From Pseudonocardia acidicola (lineage in GTDB: Bacteria; Actinomycetota; Actinomycetes; Mycobacteriales; Pseudonocardiaceae), in the NCBI RefSeq assembly GCF_012911935.1, contig NZ_JAAXLA010000006.1, positions 62,001-126,000 on the forward strand: a DNA stretch of 64,000 bases, given 5' to 3'. The stretch's first letter is position 1, and every line of letters begins with the position of its first letter. The position numbers and the translations under genes were made by a program. Positions 1-8,651 of this stretch are shown here, one piece after another. The notes under the pieces are model-generated. The model searched no databases. It saw only the letters and a list, made by a program, of their open reading frames with translations, and was not told where the DNA came from.

Positions 1-2
1 CC

Positions 3-776
3 GGGATCCCCGACTACCGCGGCCCCGGCTCGCCCGCCCGCACCCCGATGACCTTCGACGAGTTCCGATCCGGCGAGCCGGCGCAGCGCCGCTACTGGGC
101 GCGCAGCCACGTCGGCTGGGCACGGATGCGGCGCGCCGAGCCGAACGACGGCCACCGGGCGTTCGCGGACCTGGAGCGCACCGGCGTGCTGCGCGGGCTG
201 ATCACGCAGAACGTCGACGGGCTGCACCGCGCCGCAGGCAGTCGCTCGGTCATCGACCTGCACGGCCGCATCGCCGACGTCATCTGCCTGGACTGCCACC
301 AGGTCACCCCGCGCGACCACCTGCAGGCGCGGCTGGCCGAGCTCAACCCGGGTTTCGCCGCGACGGCCGGGCCGGCGGTGGAGACGGCCCCGGACGGGGA
401 CGCGGTGCTCGAGTCGGTCGAGGGATTCCGGATCGCCCCCTGCACGGCGTGCGGCGGTGTGCTCAAGCCGGACGTCGTGTTCTTCGGTGAGAACGTGCCA
501 CGGGACCGGGTTGCACAGGCGTACGCGCTGGTCGACGCACTGGCGCCGGACCCGTCCGGAGATCCGGGCGGGGTGCTGCTGGTCGCGGGCTCTTCGCTTG
601 CGGTGATGTCCGGGCTGCGTTTCGTCCGGCACGCGTTCAAGCACGGCATCCCGGTGGTGATCGTCAACCGCGGCCGGACACGCGGCGACGAGTTCACCAC
701 CGTGCGGGTCGACGGCGGTTGCTCCGAGGTGCTGCCGGTCCTGGCCGCTGCGGCGGCGGGGTCGGCCGCGGTCTGA
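3..776 (+). CDS. Sir2-family NAD-dependent protein deacetylase (5' end outside the window)
   Basis: Sirtuins remove acyl groups from protein lysines using NAD+. The open frame continues to the left window edge and begins with GIPDYRGPG, the NAD-binding motif near a sirtuin N-terminus, so only about 25-35 residues are missing; the ATG at 48 is internal. NVDGLH (about residue 70 of the visible part) carries the catalytic His, and two CxxC pairs (CLDC near 95, CTAC near 147) form the zinc site. VLLVAGSSLAV and VIVNRG are the later Rossmann-fold motifs. The spacing between the zinc pairs is long for the family. The gene converges on the broken barstar gene to its right. The family is certain; the substrate cannot be told. 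Confidence 0.93.
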   Translation, partial: GIPDYRGPGSPARTPMTFDEFRSGEPAQRRYWARSHVGWARMRRAEPNDGHRAFADLERTGVLRGLITQNVDGLHRAAGSRSVIDLHGRIADVICLDCHQVTPRDHLQARLAELNPGFAATAGPAVETAPDGDAVLESVEGFRIAPCTACGGVLKPDVVFFGENVPRDRVAQAYALVDALAPDPSGDPGGVLLVAGSSLAVMSGLRFVRHAFKHGIPVVIVNRGRTRGDEFTTVRVDGGCSEVLPVLAAAAAGSAAV

Positions 777-864
777 GGTCCGGTCGAGCGACGAGGAGGC
801 CCGCCCGGTCTTCTCGCCGCGCCGGCTGCTCCCCGTTCGTCATCTCCGGCTCCGCAGACACCAC

Positions 865-1319
865 TCACAACGGCCTCGGCCCTCCCCTCACGGACTCGAT
901 CGCCGACCCGAGCACCTCGAGTACCGCCGGTATCCCGACGGGTCCGTCCGGCGCAGCACGTTCGACCCGTCCCACCAGCACCACCTCACCGGTCGCAGCC
1001 AGGACAGGTCGGTCAGGCTGTCGTGCAGCGCGTCGAGGTTGTGCCCGAAGTACTCCGGGAAACGCAACGCCTGCCCGACGGCCGGTCCGCTCCACGCCGC
1101 CGGTCATCAGCCGGTGGCGGCCGCGTCGACGACGACGAAGCTCGCGTAGTGATCGGCGGTGTAGTACAGCTCGCGCTTGCTCCCCGTGATGAGGCGGCGG
1201 GCGCCGCGGTCGCGTTCGCCCGGGTCGGCACGGTGTATTCGTGGTAGTAGCCACGAGGACCCGAGCGGCACCACCACGGCAAGACCCGCGGCCGCGGCGA
1301 ACCTCGCCTTTCGGCGCAC
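865..1319 (-). pseudogene. degraded barstar-domain protein gene
   Basis: The middle of this stretch reads VGQALRFPEYFGHNLDAL followed by LTDLSWL (about 1085-1005), the barstar (ribonuclease inhibitor) signature. In the same frame just upstream are a membrane-anchor-like N-terminus (start GTG at 1319, FAAAAGLAVVVPLG) and SFVVVDAAATG, which fits the first barstar strand. The two parts are separated by two consecutive in-frame TGA codons at 1104-1109. After LSWL the frame must shift by one base near 1000 to continue as GEVVLVGRVER ... PAVLEVLGSAIES, which matches the end of the fold. Two stops plus a shift indicate a dead gene, unless the sequence has several errors. The start lies 4 nt after the stop of the small membrane-protein gene, so the two were probably one operon. 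Confidence 0.72.
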
Positions 1320-1323
1320 CGAT

Positions 1324-1518
1324 TCAGGAACGGTCTCGAGGGGAGCGGGAGCGCCACGGCCAGCGGGCCACGGCGGCGTCGACACCACGATCGAGCAGCC
1401 CCGCAGCCGCCCAGCACAGCGGCAGCAGCACAAGGATCGCGAGCACGACCTGGAACGGGAACGCGAGCTGGGTGACCCACAGCTCTATCGCGTCCCACCA
1501 ATCAGCCAGCGCGCGCAC
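1324..1518 (-). CDS. small single-span membrane protein, unknown function
   Basis: This gene encodes 64 residues from a GTG start: a short amphipathic N-terminus (ALADWWDAIELWV), one hydrophobic span at about residues 20-42 (FPFQVVLAILVLLPLCWAAAGL), then a basic tail. Short proteins of this layout occur next to barstar-like genes in related actinobacteria, from memory. Reality of the gene is supported by a -10 hexamer TACTGT exactly 7 nt before the GTG and by the adjoining barstar remnant starting 4 nt after its stop. Function is unknown. Confidence 0.55.
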   Translation of the reverse strand: MRALADWWDAIELWVTQLAFPFQVVLAILVLLPLCWAAAGLLDRGVDAAVARWPWRSRSPRDRS

Positions 1519-1525
1519 GCCTCAC

Positions 1526-1531
1526 ACAGTA
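1526..1531 (-). promoter_or_regulatory. -10 element TACTGT, leaderless start of the 64-residue gene
   Basis: On the minus strand TACTGT is followed by 7 nt and the GTG at 1518. No -35 match is evident. It lies back to back with the plus-strand -10 at 1550. Confidence 0.5.
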
Positions 1532-1549
1532 GCCGGGCCGCGACATGAC

Positions 1550-1555
1550 TAGATT
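1550..1555 (+). promoter_or_regulatory. -10 element TAGATT of the MDR reductase gene
   Basis: TAGATT is followed by 7 nt and the ATG at 1563. Because this hexamer lies downstream of the alternative ATG at 1545, it argues that 1563 is the true start and that the mRNA is leaderless. Confidence 0.55.
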
Positions 1556-1562
1556 CCCTGAC

Positions 1563-2528
1563 ATGTTCGCCGTCTACGCCGCAGAGCCCAACGCCGACGC
1601 TCCGCTCGACTCCCTGACCGTGGGCGAGCGCCCCGACCCCGAGGTCCCCGACGGCTGGGTGGCGGTGAAGGTCACCGCCGCCAGCCTGAACATGCACGAC
1701 ATCTGGACCCTGCGTGGGGTCGGCATCAAACCCGACCAGTTCCCCATGATCCTCGGCTGCGACGGGGCCGGGATGCTGGAGGACGGCACCGAGGTGGTGC
1801 TGCACTCGATCATCGGCGACCCGAACTGGAGCGGCGACGAGACCCTGGACCCGAAGCGCACGCTGCTCACCGAGAAGTACCAGGGCACCTTCGCCGACAC
1901 CGTCGTGGTGCCGGCCCGCAACGCCGTCCCGAAGCCCGAGGGGCTGACCGCGGTCCAGGCCTCGGTCATGGGTACCGCGTGGCTGACCGCCTACCGGATG
2001 CTCTTCACCAAGTCCGGGCTCAAGCCGGGGCAGACCATGCTCGTGCAGGGCGCGTCGGGCGGGGTGTCCACTGCGCTCGTTCAGCTGGGCCGGGCCGCCG
2101 GCATGCGGGTCTGGGTGACCGGGCGCACCGAGGAGAAGCGCGCACTGGCCGAGAAGCTCGGGGCGCACGCGACGTTCCCGTCCGGCGAGCGGCTCCCGGG
2201 CAAGGTGGACGCGGTGTTCGAGACCGTCGGTGAGGCCACCTGGTCGCACTCCATGCGGGCGCTGCGTCCGGGCGGGACGATCGTCGTCTCCGGCTCCACC
2301 AGCGGCCCGAACCCCGGCGCCGACCTGCAGCGACTCTTCTTCCTGCAGCTGCGGGTCGAGGGGTCGACCATGGGGACGCGCCAGGAGCTTGCGGACCTTC
2401 TGACGTTCGTCGCGAACGCCGGCATCTCCCCGGAGATCGGACTGGAGCTGCCGATGGAGCGGGCCGAGGAAGGCTTCCGCGCGATGCTCGAGGGCGACAC
2501 CGCGGGCAAGATCGTCTTTACTCGCTGA
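1563..2528 (+). CDS. zinc-free MDR-family NAD(P)H-dependent oxidoreductase (quinone reductase-like)
   Basis: This is a medium-chain dehydrogenase/reductase of 321 residues. The N-terminal GroES-like domain holds SLNMHDIWTLRG and LGCDGAG but lacks the Cys/His ligands of a catalytic zinc, as in quinone oxidoreductases. The nucleotide-binding domain has GASGGVSTALVQL at about 163-175 and a basic RTEEKR after the second strand, which suggests NADPH. FRAMLEGDTAGKIVF is the usual C-terminal motif. ATG 1563 is preferred over ATG 1545 because homologues start MFAVYAAEP and the -10 box lies between the two. A MarR gene follows after 78 nt. The substrate is unknown. Confidence 0.88.
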   Translation: MFAVYAAEPNADAPLDSLTVGERPDPEVPDGWVAVKVTAASLNMHDIWTLRGVGIKPDQFPMILGCDGAGMLEDGTEVVLHSIIGDPNWSGDETLDPKRTLLTEKYQGTFADTVVVPARNAVPKPEGLTAVQASVMGTAWLTAYRMLFTKSGLKPGQTMLVQGASGGVSTALVQLGRAAGMRVWVTGRTEEKRALAEKLGAHATFPSGERLPGKVDAVFETVGEATWSHSMRALRPGGTIVVSGSTSGPNPGADLQRLFFLQLRVEGSTMGTRQELADLLTFVANAGISPEIGLELPMERAEEGFRAMLEGDTAGKIVFTR

Positions 2529-2592
2529 CACCGGATCTTTCAAGGCTGCACTGTTTTCCCAGCGGACGCGGGCAATTAGTCGCTTCAGCAAG

Positions 2593-2598
2593 TACAGT
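2593..2598 (+). promoter_or_regulatory. -10 element TACAGT of the marR-family gene
   Basis: TACAGT stands 8 nt before the GTG at 2607. An ACTGT at 2551-2555 upstream mirrors the ACAGT of this box at long spacing and might belong to an autoregulatory site, but that is weak. Confidence 0.45.
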
Positions 2599-2606
2599 CA
2601 GTCACC

Positions 2607-3086
2607 GTGTCTGAGCCATCCAGTCGAACGGCGCCGGGGGTCGTGGTCACCGTCCCGGCGCCGCGTGTACCAGGTCTGGTCGAGTTGCTCGACCGGGTGG
2701 ACCGTGCGGTCGCCGCCGCACTGTCTCCGGTCACCTCGGCGGAAGGCGTCAGCCGCGACGGCTGGCGAGTACTTCTGATGCTCGCACGGGGTGGCGGGCG
2801 GAGCATGGGTGAGATCGCCACTCATACCGCTCTGCCCGCGCCCACCGCGACGCGTGTGGTCGACCGGTTGGTCGCGAGCCAGTTGGCTTACCGCAGGAAT
2901 GATCCGGTCGATCGCCGGAGAGTACTGGTGCACCTCGCCCAGGACGGGCGGGCGGTCGTGGAGCGGGTCTGCGGCCGGGTCGAGCGGAAGGTCGGTGCCG
3001 CGCTCGGGTCTGCACACACACCGGAGCGTGCCCAGCTCGCCGAGCTGCTCGAGATCCTGGCGGCGCGCCGCCCCGATCTCGGCTGA
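2607..3086 (+). CDS. MarR-family transcriptional regulator
   Basis: This 159-residue winged-helix repressor has its recognition helix within SMGEIATHTALPAPTATRVV (about 72-91) and the wing as DPVDRRRVLVHLAQDG, which keeps the Asp/Arg pair typical of MarR wings. MarR proteins bind palindromes as dimers and usually release DNA when a phenolic or oxidising ligand binds. It starts with GTG close behind a -10 box. Its nearest same-strand neighbour is the MDR reductase upstream, a plausible target, but no clear operator is seen. Confidence 0.9.
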   Translation: MSEPSSRTAPGVVVTVPAPRVPGLVELLDRVDRAVAAALSPVTSAEGVSRDGWRVLLMLARGGGRSMGEIATHTALPAPTATRVVDRLVASQLAYRRNDPVDRRRVLVHLAQDGRAVVERVCGRVERKVGAALGSAHTPERAQLAELLEILAARRPDLG

Positions 3087-3113
3087 CCTCCCCGAATCCC
3101 CGCCGGACTGTCG

Positions 3114-3791
3114 TCACTCCCGCGCCGGCGTCCTCTCGATCGCAGCCAGTGTCCGATCGAGCCATTTCCGCCCCCGCGGGCCGAAGTCGCCGCGTGCCGA
3201 CGCCACCCGTTGCAGCAGCTCGCGGCGCCCGCCCACAGCGGCCATCACCTCGGCCACGGTGACCCCGTGCGCCGGTCGGTCCACCACGTGGACCGGATCG
3301 CCGCCCTGAACGTCCGCCGGACGCTCGACGGCCAGGTAACACCCCGGCCGTCCGGCCGCCAGGAACCGCCCGACGAGGTCCGGCACCTGGACGAAGCCCG
3401 CGAACGTCGAGCAGGGGATGCGCGGGGCCGTCACCCGCAGTACCGCCGCGCCCACCTGCCACCGCTCGCCGATCACGGAGCCGGAGCAGTCGACCCCGGA
3501 CAACGTGAGGTTCTCACCCACCCGTCCCGGCCCCATCGGACGGTCGAGCTCGGCGGCCCAGAACGCGAGATCCTCGGCCGCGTAGGCGTACACCGCCTGC
3601 TCCGCGCCACCGTGATGACGCAGGTCGCCGATCCTGTCACCGGCGACACCGCCGACGTCGAGGAACACCGGGCCCGTCACCGGTCGCTTGTCGATGCCGC
3701 TGCGGCCATGCCGGCTCAGCAGGCCTCCCGGGCCGGTCGCGGCCAGGTTGACCGAGGTCACCCGCCCGCCCGGTGCACCCGCGCCGCTCAC
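3114..3791 (-). CDS. MOSC domain protein (YiiM-like)
   Basis: MOSC domains bind the molybdenum cofactor or carry sulfur in its biochemistry. The 225-residue protein shows RHHGGAEQAVYAYAAEDLAFW at about 60-80 and the conserved cysteine in TAPRIPCSTFAGF at about 120-132, followed by a C-terminal 3-alpha-like tail as in YiiM. Its GTG start overlaps the stop of the nitronate monooxygenase gene by 4 nt (GTGA), so the two are translationally coupled. In E. coli YiiM acts in N-hydroxylated-base detoxification; whether this one does is inference. Confidence 0.88.
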   Translation of the reverse strand: MSGAGAPGGRVTSVNLAATGPGGLLSRHGRSGIDKRPVTGPVFLDVGGVAGDRIGDLRHHGGAEQAVYAYAAEDLAFWAAELDRPMGPGRVGENLTLSGVDCSGSVIGERWQVGAAVLRVTAPRIPCSTFAGFVQVPDLVGRFLAAGRPGCYLAVERPADVQGGDPVHVVDRPAHGVTVAEVMAAVGGRRELLQRVASARGDFGPRGRKWLDRTLAAIERTPARE

Positions 3792-4846
3792 ACCCCGGCC
3801 CCGAGCCGGTCGGTGAGCCGCCGGGCCGCCGCGGCCGCCTCGTCACGCAGCAGCGCCACCAGCTCGGCGGCCGGCAGCGGCCGTACCAGTGGATAGGCCT
3901 GCCCGGCCCACAGCGCCATCCGGTCGGGCTCGCCGTGAGCCCGGATCGGGGCGGTGATGTGGTGCACCTGCGGGTAGGCCGCCGGTGCTGCGGCACCGTG
4001 CGCGTCCAGGAACGCGTTGCGGATGCCCCGCGCGGTGCGACCGGTGAACGCCCGGGTGAACCCGGTGCGCGGCCCGTCCGGAGTGGAGAGCGCGGCCCGG
4101 TGTGCAGGCTTCGTCCCGGCCTCGGGACAGACGAGAAACGCGGTGCCGAGCTGCGCGGCGACGGCCCCGGCGGCGAGCACCGCCGCCACCCCGGCGCCGT
4201 CGGCGATGCCGCCGGCCGCGACCAGCGGCAGCTCCACGGCCGCAGCGACCAGGCGCAGCGCCGCGAGCAGCCCGAGCGCGTCACCGCCGGCCGGGTCCGC
4301 CGGGTCGTCGCTGAACAACCCGCGGTGCGCGCCGGCCTCCATGCCCTGCACGACCAGCGCGTCGGCGCCGGCCGCGGCGGCCTGCCGGGCCTCGGCCGGA
4401 CCGGTCACCGTCACCACGACCTCGCTGCCCACCGCGTGCAGGTCGCGCACGGTCGCCGCATCCGGGCAGCCGAACGTGAACGACACCAGCGGGACCGGCT
4501 CGGCCAGCAGCAACGCGAGCTTGCCGGGGTAGCCGTCGTCGTCGTAGCGCGGCTCCCCGGGCTCCAGGCCTGCCGCGACGAGCCGCTCCCCGTACTCCGC
4601 GGCACCGGAGTCGCGGCGCGGGCCGGGCAGGAACAGGTTCACCCCGAACGGCCGGTCCGACAACGCCCGCAGCGCAGCGATCCGCGCGGCCAGCGCATCG
4701 GCGTCGAGGTAACCACCGGCGAGGAAGCCGAACCCGCCGGCCGCACCCACTGCGGCCACCAGTTCCGGCGTGGTGCCGCCACCCGCCATCGGCGCCGCGA
4801 CGACGGGCGTGGTCAGGTCGGCCAGCAAGGTGCTCATGGCGGACAT
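3788..4846 (-). CDS. nitronate monooxygenase (2-nitropropane dioxygenase family)
   Basis: This FMN-dependent TIM-barrel enzyme oxidises propionate-3-nitronate or other alkyl nitronates. Of 352 residues, PVVAAPMAGGGTTPELVAAV is the N-terminal flavin/phosphate motif, GMEAGAHRG (about 180) holds the active-site His, and AAGGIADG plus AAQLGTAFLV are the C-terminal phosphate-binding repeats. The ATG at 4846 is preceded by GGGGAG and is preferred; GTG 4861 and ATG 4837 are alternatives. It forms a pair with the MOSC gene, and both could serve detoxification of N-oxygenated compounds. Confidence 0.87.
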   Translation of the reverse strand: MSAMSTLLADLTTPVVAAPMAGGGTTPELVAAVGAAGGFGFLAGGYLDADALAARIAALRALSDRPFGVNLFLPGPRRDSGAAEYGERLVAAGLEPGEPRYDDDGYPGKLALLLAEPVPLVSFTFGCPDAATVRDLHAVGSEVVVTVTGPAEARQAAAAGADALVVQGMEAGAHRGLFSDDPADPAGGDALGLLAALRLVAAAVELPLVAAGGIADGAGVAAVLAAGAVAAQLGTAFLVCPEAGTKPAHRAALSTPDGPRTGFTRAFTGRTARGIRNAFLDAHGAAAPAAYPQVHHITAPIRAHGEPDRMALWAGQAYPLVRPLPAAELVALLRDEAAAAARRLTDRLGAGV

Positions 4847-4911
4847 GCTGCTCCCCTGCACCCGTCCGGCGCGACGTGATTGCGACGCCCCGGCGGCGCT
4901 GATCCCTGCGG

Positions 4912-6753
<1,842 letters not shown>

Positions 6754-7257
6754 TCACAGATCCATTCAGATGCGGGTTGCTTCCATCGTCCCATGTGCGC
6801 GAGGTGGCCCCGCGCCTGCGTCGTTCCGCGGCCGCACCACTCGCCCGGGTGGCGCGTGGGTGACGGAGTGGAGTTGCAGGTGTGACGCCTGCCCCCGGCG
6901 GGCACGGGGCCTGCAGGAACTGCGCCGAGACCACTGCCAGCAACGATACGGAAAAAGGGGCCGGCGGGTGCCGCGCACGACCGTGACGGCGCCGAGATCG
7001 GCCCGGCCGGCCTCGTCACGGCGGCGCGCTGGGCGACGGTCACCACCGCAAGGTCGATCGGGCGGCGGTCGTCGACCAGCAGCGGCTACCCGGCGGGGAA
7101 GTCCGGAGGCCGGCCGTCCCATTCCGCGAGCGGCGCACGGTGCCGGCGCCAGTTCGCCGGCCGGGCGTCGGGCTCGAAGGCCCGGCCGAGCCCGCGCGCG
7201 GCGTCATCGCCATCCACGCGGCAATCACAACCCAACCACCCCCCCGTAGCGCCATGA
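6754..7257. other. intergenic stretch with no supported gene
   Basis: About 500 nt lie between lepA and the cyanase leader. The longest open frames (minus 6766-7122, 7040-7336; plus 6692-7249) have arginine/proline-rich translations with no recognisable motif, and they shift frame relative to one another. The lepA promoter must lie here, but I could not pick a convincing -10/-35 pair. A run of five Ts on the minus strand (near 6952-6957) follows GC-rich sequence and could end a short transcript. Confidence 0.4.
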
Positions 7258-7296
7258 GGGTGGCTCTGCTGGCATTGGACATCAGCAAAGCCACCC
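7258..7296 (+). promoter_or_regulatory. long inverted repeat upstream of cynS (operator or leader hairpin)
   Basis: GGGTGGCTCTGCTG (7258-7271) pairs with CAGCAAAGCCACCC (7283-7296) in 13 of 14 positions around an 11-nt loop. It ends 43 nt before the cyanase ATG. No U-run follows, so it may be a regulator's operator or an RNA hairpin rather than a simple terminator. A second, bulged hairpin (GACC-cgaaa-GGTC, about 7323-7335) covers the weak AAAGG Shine-Dalgarno. Confidence 0.6.
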
Positions 7297-7339
7297 CGAT
7301 GCAACGTGCCGGGGTGCACGAGACCCGAAAGGTCACCCG

Positions 7340-7804
7340 ATGAGCGTCACGCCGATCCCCCCGCTGGACCGGAAGCAGGCCGCCGCAGCCGTTCTCGCCG
7401 CCAAGAAGCGGCTCGGGCTGCGCTGGGAGAACCTGGCCGAGATCCTCGGCCGCTCGACCGAGTGGTCCACCTCGGCCCTGCTCGGCCAGCAGCAGCTGAC
7501 CGATGAGCAGGCGGCCGCCGTCGGCTCCGCGCTCGACCTGGACCAGAGCGTCGTCGACGCGCTGACGCTGCCGCCGCTGCGCGGTGCAGACGCCGTCGAC
7601 ACCACCGACCCGCTGGTCTACCGGCTCACCGAGATGGTTCAGGTCTACGGCGGGGCGATCCGCGAGTTGGTCCGCGAGGAGTTCGGCGACGGCATCGTCA
7701 GCGCGATCGATTTCGAGCTGAAGCTCGAACGCGTCACCGACCCCAAGGGCGATCGCGTCAAGATGACGATGAACGGGAAGTTCCTGCCCTACCGGGTCTG
7801 GTAG
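7340..7804 (+). CDS. cynS: cyanate hydratase (cyanase)
   Basis: Cyanase converts cyanate and bicarbonate to ammonia and CO2 via carbamate; it works as a decamer in the cytoplasm. The 154-residue protein has the N-terminal helical DNA-binding-like domain (LGLRWENLAEILGRS) and the C-terminal catalytic domain. The catalytic trio of the E. coli enzyme is conserved: Arg in VYRLTEM, Glu in the same motif, and Ser in IVSAIDFELKL. No cynT, cynX or LysR-type cynR lies beside it, so regulation probably goes through the upstream hairpin region. The 3' end overlaps the convergent transglutaminase frame by 47 nt. Confidence 0.96.
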   Translation: MSVTPIPPLDRKQAAAAVLAAKKRLGLRWENLAEILGRSTEWSTSALLGQQQLTDEQAAAVGSALDLDQSVVDALTLPPLRGADAVDTTDPLVYRLTEMVQVYGGAIRELVREEFGDGIVSAIDFELKLERVTDPKGDRVKMTMNGKFLPYRVW

Positions 7805-8651
7805 GGCAGGCGAGCCGCGTCATCTCCACCGTCACGTCGGGAGCCTTCGCCGGACCCCCGGAGTAGATGCCCTTGAGCGGCGGGACGTCGGAGTAGTCCC
7901 GGCCGCCGGCGACCCGGACGTGCCGGTGCGCGATCTCGATGTCGTTGGTCGGGTCGTAGCCCCACCAGCCGCCGGTCCACGCCTCGATCCAGGCGTGACT
8001 CTCCCCGCTCACGATCTCGTCGGTCCCGGCGTCGGCGCGGGGAAGCAGGTAGCCGGACACGTAACGCCCCGGAACGCCCATCGCGCGCAGCAGCAGCAAC
8101 GTCACGTGCGCGAAGTCCTGGCAGACCCCCTTCCGCGCCTGCCATGCCTCGATCGCCGAGGTGTGCGCACCCGTCGTGCCCGCCTGGTAGGTCAGGTGCT
8201 CGCGCACCCAGCGGCCCGCGGCCACCACCGCGTCCGCGGGCTTGCGGCCGCGCCGCAACGACATCGCGACCCTGGCCAGCTCCCGGTCGGCGCAGACGAA
8301 GTCGGTGAACTCCAGCATCTCGGTGAACCGGTCCCGGATCGGCTCGGAGCCGAGCTTCTTCCAGGTCACCGATCGGGCGGGCGCGACGGCGTCGGCGGTC
8401 TCCACCACCGACGTGCCGGTGACCCGCAGCTCGGTGTGCGGGACGTGCAGGTCGAACGCGGTGACGATGGTGCCCCAGTAGTCGCGGTAGCGGTAGGGCC
8501 GGGTCGCCGGTGCCGTCCGGATCCGGCTGACGATCACGTTCTGCCGGGTGTCGCTGCTCGGGGTCAGCCGGGCCTCGTTGTAGGACTCGGTGATCGGCGC
8601 GCAGTACCGGTAGACGGTCTCGTGCACGACGCGGATCCGCCGACCCGTCAC
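7758..8651 (-). CDS. transglutaminase-like superfamily protein
   Basis: This 297-residue protein has the N-terminal bacterial transglutaminase-like region (HETVYRYCAPITESYNEARL) and a papain-like core with Cys in KGVCQDFAHVTLLLLRAMG (about 165), His in GESHAWIEAW (about 206) and Asp in WGYDPTND (about 220), a complete catalytic triad. The GTG at 8651 overlaps the stop of the ATP-grasp gene (GTGA). Homologues usually end at VEMTRLA; here the frame runs 19 codons further into the 3' end of cynS. Such proteins travel with circularly permuted ATP-grasp proteins and are thought to process peptides; the substrate is unknown. Confidence 0.88.
   Translation of the reverse strand: MTGRRIRVVHETVYRYCAPITESYNEARLTPSSDTRQNVIVSRIRTAPATRPYRYRDYWGTIVTAFDLHVPHTELRVTGTSVVETADAVAPARSVTWKKLGSEPIRDRFTEMLEFTDFVCADRELARVAMSLRRGRKPADAVVAAGRWVREHLTYQAGTTGAHTSAIEAWQARKGVCQDFAHVTLLLLRAMGVPGRYVSGYLLPRADAGTDEIVSGESHAWIEAWTGGWWGYDPTNDIEIAHRHVRVAGGRDYSDVPPLKGIYSGGPAKAPDVTVEMTRLACPTRPGRAGTSRSSSS

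Noticed and set aside
719..1189. Plus-strand frame after the sirtuin gene
   Set aside because: Arg/Ser/Pro-rich with no motif, and antisense to the recognisable barstar remnant.
6766..7336. Minus-strand frames between lepA and cynS as a possible gene
   Set aside because: Translations carry no recognisable motif, the promising parts switch frames, and no start signal is evident.
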